9,843 nt of DNA from Candidatus Manganitrophaceae bacterium (lineage in GTDB: Bacteria > Nitrospirota > Nitrospiria > SBBL01 > Manganitrophaceae), in NCBI GenBank assembly GCA_004297235.1, contig SCUR01000431.1:1-9843 (forward strand). The letters run 5' to 3'. The notes beneath the pieces were generated by a model. It ran no database searches and was not told where the DNA came from. It was given only the letters and a program-made list of their open reading frames with translations. This document shows, piece by piece, positions 1 to 5,093 of this stretch; the stretch's first letter is position 1, and each line of letters begins with the position of its first letter. A program made the translations under genes and the position numbers.

Positions 1-1
1 G

Positions 2-91
2 TCCAGCCCCCTTTTGGGGGTGTTGATTCGAGCGGGCAAGCATCTTAAAGTGAAAGTGAGCGCGACGGGGGATGATATCGAATGGAGCTGA
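2..91 (+). CDS. C-terminal end of an unidentified gene, weakly HPr-like (partial)
   Basis: A reading frame enters from the left edge and stops at TGA 89-91, giving 29 residues that end in GDDIEWS. The stretch LLGVLIRAG...KVKVSATGDD resembles the second half of HPr-type phosphocarrier domains (hydrophobic GV helix, then a beta strand ending in S-A-x-G), but it is too short to identify and lacks the HPr active-site histidine region, which would lie off the window. The putative ribosome-binding GGAG of the next gene lies inside its last codons, and the next ATG follows 10 bases after the stop, so an operon is plausible. It could be a chance open frame. Confidence 0.3.
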   Translation, partial: SSPLLGVLIRAGKHLKVKVSATGDDIEWS

Positions 92-101
92 GATTTAAGA
101 A

Positions 102-335
102 ATGGAGGTATCGGTCGAATGTTACGCAGGTTACCGGGGAGAGGAAACGCCGCGCGCGTTCTTCCTGGGAGAACGCCGTATTGATGTGGTGGAGGTGCGC
201 GACCGTTGGCTTGCGCCGGATCATCGCTACTTTAAGGTCGAGGGAAACGACCACGGGCTTTATATCCTTCGGCATGATGTCGTGTCCGACAAGTGGGAGT
301 TAACCTTATTCAAGCAGCGCGGGAGGGAAACATGA
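102..335 (+). CDS. Small conserved-looking protein of unknown function (77 aa)
   Basis: No function is recognised. The 77-residue product begins MEVSVECYAGYRGEETP and is rich in aromatic and charged residues, with the pattern R-x-F-x-L-G-x-R-x-I-x-V-V-E-V followed by D-R-W and H-R-Y-F-K-V. It ends D-K-W-E-L-T-L-F, which reads as a compact all-beta fold without signal peptide, membrane segment or cysteine cluster (only C8). I recall similar short proteins annotated as hypothetical in several Gram-negative genomes, but no name. A GGAG at 84-87 precedes the ATG at a rather long 14-base spacing. Its TGA (333-335) overlaps the ATG of the DksA-like gene (332) as ATGA, so the two are probably translationally coupled. 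Protein-like composition and the coupled overlap favour a real gene. Confidence 0.7.
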   Translation: MEVSVECYAGYRGEETPRAFFLGERRIDVVEVRDRWLAPDHRYFKVEGNDHGLYILRHDVVSDKWELTLFKQRGRET

Positions 336-733
336 AAAAGAAACCGTCCATACAGCGGCATGAAACATTGGAGCAGATCCTCCATCGGACGCGTGAAACG
401 GTCGTTGCCGATATCGAAAAGCAGCTCGGGCGGGAGCTCGACCCGCGCAAGATCGATGTTGCGATGGATACGGGAGACTGGGCCGCATTGGAACTGAGTG
501 AGGCGGTCGACCATCGGATCCTGGAGATGCGATACAAGACCTACAAGGAGATCGCCGATGCCTTTCGCAGACTGGAAGCCGGGACTTATGGCGCCTGCGA
601 GCGTTGCGGCGAGGAGATCCCTGTTGAGCGTCTAACGGTGGAACCGTTCGCGCGATACTGTGTTCCCTGCCTCAATCAGATCGAAGCGCTCGAAGAGGTG
701 GAGAAGGGGGATGGTAAGTCTCATTCGTTTTGA
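332..733 (+). CDS. DksA/TraR-family zinc-finger transcription regulator
   Basis: A 133-residue protein of the DksA/TraR family, which binds in the RNA polymerase secondary channel and adjusts initiation, often together with ppGpp. Visible features: a charged N-terminal helical region (about 8-45); an acidic coiled-coil tip D46-T-G-D49-W-A51, matching the D-x-x-D-x-A tip of true DksA; a second helix (about 53-82); and a zinc finger C89-x2-C92-x17-C110-x2-C113. The start at 332 is chosen because GGGAGGG (321-327) sits just upstream and because it overlaps the previous stop; a longer in-frame start at 293 lies inside the preceding gene. The length is slightly below that of E. coli DksA. The tip motif suggests DksA-like activity, but a paralogue with another role cannot be excluded, so no symbol is given. 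The gene converges on the minus-strand SIR2-like gene. Confidence 0.9.
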   Translation: MKKKPSIQRHETLEQILHRTRETVVADIEKQLGRELDPRKIDVAMDTGDWAALELSEAVDHRILEMRYKTYKEIADAFRRLEAGTYGACERCGEEIPVERLTVEPFARYCVPCLNQIEALEEVEKGDGKSHSF

Positions 734-774
734 ACCCGTCCAGATTTGATTTGGGCGGTCTGCACTTCAAAACG
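726..774. repeat. 9-bp inverted repeat between convergent genes
   Basis: CGTTTTGAA at 726-734 (overlapping the DksA-like stop codon) is exactly matched by its reverse complement TTCAAAACG at 766-774, with a 31-base spacer. It lies in the gap between two convergent genes, so a bidirectional terminator or an RNA stem is possible, but there is no clear U-tract after either arm. It also marks the left edge of the AT-rich block. Confidence 0.4.
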
Positions 775-823
775 GGCTCTCACGGCTCTCCCCATTGCCC
801 CCCCAAAAGTTGCTCTACCAGTT

Positions 824-1975
824 TCATTGAACGAAAAAATTAAACCCTCCTTTGCAATCATGAAAATTTGAGAGCAGCGTTGGGAAGAGTAGTCGCGCAT
901 TCTTGATGGTTTGTTCAGCCAAAAACTGTTCTTCCATCTCACCCATTTTTGCGGACGTGCAACAATACACCTCTTTGTATTCTTTACATTTACGTTTGAT
1001 ATTGACCTGACGCATCAATGTGCGAAAGTGATGGTCGGTCGAAGGAAATGAATAACCGATGATGAAAACGCGATTTGCTTCGGCCAGAACATCGGCCATG
1101 CTTTTCCAAATTTTTGTGAACAGGTCTGTTGTTACTTTGTCTTGCGTACTTTCGATGTTGAGCTCCTGTTTAAGCTGTGTGGGCAGAACGATCATTGCCT
1201 GTTCGAAGATATTAGTTTTAAAGCTTCGGTTCTGCACCGGGTCCAGTTGATAATCCGTGCTGATCGAAACAGAGGGCTCATTACCCTCAAATAGCCAGTT
1301 CAACGATCCATGCGGCTTGAGAACCTGAATCTGAATACCTTTGGGATCGCGTGGAACGTCCGTTTGCACATGCGCATAAAACCATGAGGAGTGGTCTGGA
1401 GTATTGACCTGATCTAGGGCATGTTCCAAAACCGTGTCATAGTTGAGGCTAATGAAGGTAGTCGTGTTGTCACTCGGGATGTTGAATTTCTTTAAGAACC
1501 TCTGATAGATATTTTCAGACGGTGAACTAATACATCCGTAGATCTCATTCAGCAATCGTCGCAAGTCCCAGCCTGCAAGTAGGGCAAGATCGATTTCATC
1601 AAGCGCCGCTGGAATCGTCTGATCCTTCCGAAACTTTTTGCAACCGCAGTGTTCATCGCCTCGTTCCGAGTCGGGGTGACGAATCAAATTCCGCCATTCC
1701 TCCTTCTCTTTCTTGAGATCATATATCTCCTTGTAAACGCCTTTTGAGCAGAATTCGAGGAAGGTCCAGACCTCCTCCAGACCCACGCCATCGAGATCGT
1801 CTCCGCTCTCTTTACGGAAGAACCTGAGCATAATCTCTAACGCTGGGTATTGGGAAATTAGATTTTTGACCGCCTGATTTTTGAAAAAATTGCGGTCACC
1901 CGGGAGGCGCTTTTCACATTTTGTATAGCCGGATCCGATGGTCGCGCCGGTGCCGAGGATGATCACTGTTCTCAT
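824..1975 (-). CDS. SIR2-like NAD-binding domain protein, possible anti-phage effector
   Basis: A 383-residue soluble protein of the SIR2-like superfamily. Visible: an N-terminal Rossmann start with G8-T-G-A-T...G14-S-G; the S-L-N178-Y-D180 motif at 176-180 that contacts NAD; K-P-H222-G-S at 220-224, where H222 is the expected catalytic histidine; and a C-terminal nucleotide-site motif I-I-G-Y-S-F-P-S-T-D at 305-314. A charged insertion with H-C-G-C at 109-112 lies between the first motif and the active site. Members of this SIR2-like group often work in bacterial defence by breaking down NAD during phage infection; that role is inferred here. ATG at 1973-1975 follows a good GAGGAG. No HerA, Argonaute or TIR partner is adjacent. 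The gene is more AT-rich than its neighbours and sits beside transposon debris, suggesting horizontal transfer. Confidence 0.85.
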   Translation of the reverse strand: MRTVIILGTGATIGSGYTKCEKRLPGDRNFFKNQAVKNLISQYPALEIMLRFFRKESGDDLDGVGLEEVWTFLEFCSKGVYKEIYDLKKEKEEWRNLIRHPDSERGDEHCGCKKFRKDQTIPAALDEIDLALLAGWDLRRLLNEIYGCISSPSENIYQRFLKKFNIPSDNTTTFISLNYDTVLEHALDQVNTPDHSSWFYAHVQTDVPRDPKGIQIQVLKPHGSLNWLFEGNEPSVSISTDYQLDPVQNRSFKTNIFEQAMIVLPTQLKQELNIESTQDKVTTDLFTKIWKSMADVLAEANRVFIIGYSFPSTDHHFRTLMRQVNIKRKCKEYKEVYCCTSAKMGEMEEQFLAEQTIKNARLLFPTLLSNFHDCKGGFNFFVQ

Positions 1976-2028
1976 CTAAAACTCTCCTCATTGTGATTCA
2001 TTTGACTGAAACAGGCAGTGAATAAGAA

Positions 2029-2088
2029 GGTTCGGTCAGGCTTCTCCTATACAATAACAGGGTCGGAGTTCCATCAGAGGACCGAACC
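2029..2088. repeat. 9-bp inverted repeat upstream of the SIR2-like gene
   Basis: GGTTCGGTC at 2029-2037 and its exact reverse complement GACCGAACC at 2080-2088 are separated by 42 bases. The pair lies between the 5' end of the SIR2-like gene and the first codon of the transposase remnant. It could be part of the old element's end, an RNA stem or an operator for the SIR2-like promoter; the sequence does not distinguish these. Confidence 0.45.
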
Positions 2089-2147
2089 ATTGCCACGGAA
2101 CAGGAGCTTATCAAAAAGAAAATGGATTTACTAGAATTGGTTGATAA
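2089..2147 (+). pseudogene. N-terminal remnant of an IS481-type transposase
   Basis: The frame from 2089 reads I-A-T-E-Q-E-L-I-K-K-K-M-D-L-L-E-L-V-D-N. This closely resembles the start of a transposase type I recall as M-A-T-E-Q-E-L-I-x-K-K-x-x-L-L-E-L-A, an IS481-like integrase-fold enzyme with an N-terminal helix-turn-helix. The initiator codon appears changed from ATG to ATT. After roughly residue 18-20 the match is lost: no helix-turn-helix continuation and no catalytic DDE region follow, although the frame stays open for a while with unrelated residues. I infer a truncated relic. The identification rests on memory of the family and a short match, so it is moderate at best. Confidence 0.45.
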
Positions 2148-2189
2148 TGAGATATCAACGAAGGGGATATTTGTAACGAGCACGCGGGT

Positions 2190-2339
2190 ATGTTTTGGTT
2201 TGTGTCAAAAGAGGCAAATCGCCATCCACTCAAGGAATGGATCAATCCTTCAGAGTGGAGACGGTTTTCCGGCCTGGCCGATTTATGGACTCAGAAACAA
2301 AAACGCCGAACTTCAATTCTCTTGAAGTTCGGCGTTTGA
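2190..2339 (+). pseudogene. Unrecognised ORF fragment of 49 residues
   Basis: The frame is open from 2151 to TGA 2337-2339, with the first ATG at 2190. The peptide is protein-like, beginning MFWFVSKEANRHPLKEW and continuing I-N-P-S-E-W-R-R-F-S-G-L-A-D-L-W, with many aromatics and charges and a plausible amphipathic helix. There is no good ribosome-binding site in front of the ATG, and the last dozen codons lie inside the perfect hairpin at 2301-2337. It looks more like the surviving C-terminus of a gene cut by the transposon debris upstream than a complete small gene. I do not recognise the family. Confidence 0.35.
2301..2337. terminator. Perfect 16-bp hairpin, likely terminator or repeat end
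   Basis: AAACGCCGAACTTCAA at 2301-2316 pairs exactly with TTGAAGTTCGGCGTTT at 2322-2337 around the loop TTCTC. Read on the minus strand the stem is followed by a T-rich tract (TTTTTGTTT), giving a good intrinsic-terminator shape in that direction; on the plus strand the tail is only GTTT before G. No minus-strand gene obviously ends here, so it may be the terminator of lost DNA or the end of a mobile repeat. It also marks the right edge of the AT-rich block. Confidence 0.6.
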
Positions 2340-2886
2340 AAAAGTGGCACCGTCCCGAATGATGCGCTTTCTATCTGTTGACTTAGAGTCTAACCGGTCT
2401 GGATCTCATGGCCCTTTCGGTTACCCTGTATCCAGCCTTCTGTCCTCCAAACCATGAGCAGAAAGTCCATTTCGAGGCGGTGTCGGTGGAAGGAGGTGCT
2501 TTTCTTTTTCCTTGTTGTGCCTAAGGCTCTTTTCATCTAAGTGGGTGCTCTTTTTTACCCTGATTTGCACTCGGCGGAATCAGGGAAGGCTCCCATTTAT
2601 TTGATGTTCCCGAAGGCCAACAAGGATCAAATTCGCATCGCCTTCCAGTTCGTTTATCAAAGAACCTTCTTTCTATCTTTAGACTACGCCCCTTATCACA
2701 AGAAGTCAACCCTGCTGGCTTGATCCCGCTCACAGCACTGCGGCCGGAATCGCGTCCTCTCGTCGCCGATCACTTTACTGTTTAACCGAACTTCCTCTCT
2801 TCCCCCTCCGCCAGAACCGGTGGCACCTCTACCCTTCCGGCTTCGCATCATCGAGGGAGTCGACCGTGCACGAAACATTAAGCATC
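2340..2886. other. Gene-free stretch between the AT-rich block and the MFS gene
   Basis: About 550 bases with no convincing gene on either strand. The short open frames present (for example plus 2541-2723 and minus 2533-2733) lack a ribosome-binding site, recognisable motifs or protein-like composition. Pyrimidine-rich runs occur near 2500-2560 and 2780-2810. There is no tRNA-like arm set or repeat array. It may be decayed sequence next to the mobile-element debris. Confidence 0.5.
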
Positions 2887-2922
2887 TGCTATGATCGAAT
2901 AAACAGACTCCCTGAGAAGGAG
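2887..2922 (+). promoter_or_regulatory. Extended -10 promoter and ribosome-binding site for the MFS gene
   Basis: TGCTATGAT at 2887-2895 matches an extended -10 element (TGn plus 5 of 6 bases of TATAAT). No good -35 is seen, which is usual for this class. AAGGAG at 2917-2922 then sits 7 bases before a TTG at 2930. This spacing is ideal for TTG 2930 and too far for ATG 2952, which bears on where the MFS protein begins. Confidence 0.45.
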
Positions 2923-2929
2923 AGCTTAT

Positions 2930-4218
2930 TTGGCCACCCCTCGAACGCCGCATGCCGTGGTGGGAGGTCCTCTTCAAGTATTCCCTCTTCGAGGCGGGAG
3001 ATTCCGCCTGGTCGCTGATCATCGTCTCGACCTATTTCGGAACGCTCCTTCAAGCGGTTCTCAAAGAGCCGGGGGCCGAATTCGGTTGGGCGGTGACGGT
3101 CGGCGCCCTCCTGATCGCCGTTCTCTCCCCGCTCCTCGGCGCCAGTGCAGACAACACCGGGCGGCGTCAGCCGTACCTGCGATGGTTTGTCCTGGGTGCG
3201 GCGCTCTGCACGGCGGGCCTGACCTGGGTTCACACCCTGTCGACGGCCATGCTCCTCTTCATTCCGGCCTATATTTGCGTCAACGGGGCTTTTACCTTTT
3301 TTTCCGCGATGACCCCGGCCGTGAGCAATGAGAAGACGGTTTCTACGGTCATCAGCATGACCGTGGGGGGTGGGATATGGGGGGGGGCTGATCTGTTTGC
3401 TGACCCTGAGTCGGATCGCGCCGACCGACGCCTCGGCGGGCCGGGTCTTCCTCCCGATGGCCTTGATCTACCTGGTCCTCGCTTTTCCGGCAATGTACCT
3501 GGCTCCGGACTTTACCCCGAAGGGCGCCGCCAGGATCGACATGGCCGCCGCTTACGGCAGACTGAGAGAAACTTTTCGAGAAGCGCAAAAATATAAGTTC
3601 CTGTTTCGCTTCTTGGCGGCCGATTTCCTATACGAAAATGCCGTCGCTTCCGTGATCACGCTGATGGGACTCTACTCGCGCAACGTGATGGGATTTCACG
3701 CCGACGAGCTGACCTTTCTGTTCGGCCCCTCCATCGTGGTGGCGATGCTTTCGGCTTGGTTTCTCTTCGGACCGCTGATCCGGAGGATCGGTCCTCGAAA
3801 GACCGTGCTGGTTGATCTGGCGGTGTGGCTTCTCCTTTTTATCTTGGTCCTGATTATTCGACCCGGGACCTCTCTTCAAGTCGGGTCCGTGCGCCTCGAT
3901 GCCAAGCCTCTGTTCACCCTCGCCGTCGCCCCCTTGGCCGGAATGGGGCTGGCCGGCGTCTGGTCTTCCAGCCGGGTGCTCCTGACCGCTCTGACACCGG
4001 CGAATAAATCGGGAGAGTTCTGGGGACTCTATAATCTCTCCGGCCGCACCGCAAGTCTCCTTGGAGACGCCACCTGGTCCTCCATCCTGACCGTATTGGG
4101 TGAAGGACTCCTCGGATATCAAGTCTCGGTGATCGCCCTCGCGATCTATGTTCTCTTAGGCGCCATTGTGATCGCCACCCTACCCGACACGCGTCCCTCC
4201 GCGCTGAACTTTGTATAG
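2930..4218 (+). pseudogene. MFS transporter, UMF1/Atg22-like family, frame broken twice
   Basis: A 12-helix-type permease of the UMF1 branch of the major facilitator superfamily; substrate unknown. The N-terminal part (frame from ATG 2952) holds Y-S-L-F-E-A-G-D-S-A-W and A-D-N-T-G-R-R-Q-P, the loop 2-3 signature. The C-terminal part (frame to TAG 4218) holds F-L-Y-E-N-A-V-A-S-V-I and F-W-G-L-Y-N-L-S-G-R, typical of this branch. The two parts lie in different frames. Removing one G from the run 3365-3370 gives T-V-G-V-G-Y-G-G-G-L-I, the expected family motif. A second break is likely at CCCC 2937-2940: dropping one C joins the well-placed TTG 2930 to the body as M-A-T-L-E-R-R-M-P-W-W. Repaired length is 428 residues, normal for the family. 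It is either a pseudogene or a gene with base-call errors. Confidence 0.85.
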
Positions 4219-4246
4219 CCGCACGAGGCGGAGGCAAGGAAAATCG

Positions 4247-4297
4247 AAAAAAACCAAGAGACAAGAGCGCAGGACTCCGCGGGTGATCTCTTCGGTT
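4247..4297 (-). terminator. Intrinsic terminator of the small secreted-protein gene
   Basis: Read on the minus strand, AACC-g-AAGAGA (from 4297 down to 4287) pairs with TCTCTTGGTT (from 4261 down to 4252), a 10-bp stem with one bulged G. It is followed directly by a run of seven T (4253-4247). The loop is long, 25 bases, and GC-rich, and may fold further. The stem begins right after the TAG at 4298-4300. The plus-strand transporter ends at 4218, on the other side, but no T-run follows the stem in that direction. Confidence 0.55.
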
Positions 4298-4695
4298 CTA
4301 TCCGGTCTTTCCGTTGAGCGTGATCGTGCTTCTCTCAATAAACTCGCCGGCTTCATCCAGGTGAACGATGGCCTTTCCAGTGACCTTGCGTGGCGTATTG
4401 CCTGGATTCTTGACCAGGAGTTCTATCTTTTTTCTCCTCCCTTTCTTCAGCGCCCCTTTCCATTCCGTCGAACCCTCCATCAGGGAAAGATCGGGAGAGA
4501 GTTCCATCGAAAGCTCAACGAGACTAATATCCAGATTGGCAATTGCGTTGAGCGTAACCCTGTATACTTCTTTTGAAACGCTCTCCTGGTCGAGGAAGAG
4601 TTTCAGCGGAGGGCTCGGCTTGATCGCCCCGGCATAAGAACAGCCATAAGGGAGAGGATGACTGAAAACCAGAATGAAATGCTCCGTTTGATCAT
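4298..4695 (-). pseudogene. Small secreted beta-rich protein, one frame break near the signal-peptide end
   Basis: ATG at 4693-4695, preceded by GGAGGGG, begins a clear signal peptide MIKRSISFWFSVILSLMAVL, but this frame stops soon after. The next frame on the same strand runs on from A-I-K-P-S-P-P-L-K-L to TAG 4298-4300. Adding one G at the run 4627-4630 joins them (M-P-G-A-I-K-P) into 132 residues. The mature part alternates hydrophobic and charged residues with V-T-L-N-A-I, M-E-L-S-P-D-L and W-K-G-A-L-K-K-G-R-R-K-K-I-E, then K-A-I-V-H-L. This is the look of an immunoglobulin-like beta-sandwich exported to the periplasm or surface. No family is recognised. The first internal ATG (4505-4507) would give only 69 residues and no signal, so I do not take it as the true start. 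It converges on the transporter gene. Confidence 0.65.
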
Positions 4696-5093
4696 TGTCC
4701 TCACCCCTCCCCTGCTACCACCGGTTCCGTCCTCGCTCAAACGAATCGAGGAGATTCTCTCCTCTGATCTCTCTTTTAGCAGATATTATTTTATTTTGAG
4801 CCGTCGCGGCGAAGAGAGCAACCCCTCAAAAGAGGGTACGCGAAATAATGCTCATCGATATTTAAGAACCTAAATTAGGAACGCGAATAAAGACCATAGA
4901 CGAGATGCGCCCCACTTTTTTCCTTTCGGGCGAGGTACTTTGATAGATGCGGATTTATCCGCATCAAGATCTTCGTGCTTCGGATATGGATCTTCTTGAC
5001 AGCGCTCCTACCGTTCCTGATAGGCTGAGAGCGCTCGGAGATCTGTTCAATGGTTTCGATGGAGGAGCAGAAACCCGCCCAAGCGTAGGATAA
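4696..5093. other. Gene-free, hairpin-rich stretch between divergent genes
   Basis: No gene is supported here. Perfect or near-perfect inverted repeats are dense: GAGGAGA/TCTCCTC at 4748-4764, CCCTC/GAGGG around 4833-4846, the palindrome CCTAAATTAGG near 4870-4880, GATGCGGA/TCCGCATC at 4946-4965 and AAGATC/GATCTT at 4966-4993. Two copies of AGCGCT follow at 5001-5006 and 5030-5035. The left half should hold the promoter of the minus-strand secreted-protein gene, the right half that of the plus-strand membrane-protein gene. I could not match it to a known riboswitch class. Confidence 0.5.
4996..5024 (+). promoter_or_regulatory. Possible sigma-70 promoter for the LPG-synthase-like gene
   Basis: TTGACA at 4996-5001 is a perfect -35 hexamer, followed after exactly 17 bases by GATAGG (5019-5024), a weak -10 with three matching bases. 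Two AGCGCT copies, each self-complementary, overlap the end of the -35 and lie just after the -10, an arrangement that would suit an operator. The weak -10 keeps confidence low. Confidence 0.3.

Noticed and set aside
2541..2723. 60-codon plus-strand open frame
   Set aside because: Begins with an alternative codon without ribosome-binding site and shows no domain or coding-like pattern.
3628..4122. 164-codon minus-strand open frame
   Set aside because: Antisense to the C-terminal half of the MFS gene; composition (G, Q, P, R-rich, few hydrophobics) is shadow-like and it has no ribosome-binding site.
4211..4576. 121-codon plus-strand open frame after the MFS gene
   Set aside because: It is antisense to the secreted-protein gene and runs through that gene's terminator; the minus-strand reading has signal peptide, ribosome-binding site and beta-rich pattern.
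4658..4873. 71-codon plus-strand open frame
   Set aside because: It is antisense to the signal-peptide region of the secreted-protein gene, has no ribosome-binding site of its own and no motif.
4800..5093. Known riboswitch in the LPG-synthase-like leader
   Set aside because: I compared it by eye with cobalamin, SAM, cyclic di-GMP, cyclic di-AMP, fluoride, glycine and manganese types and found none of their conserved cores.
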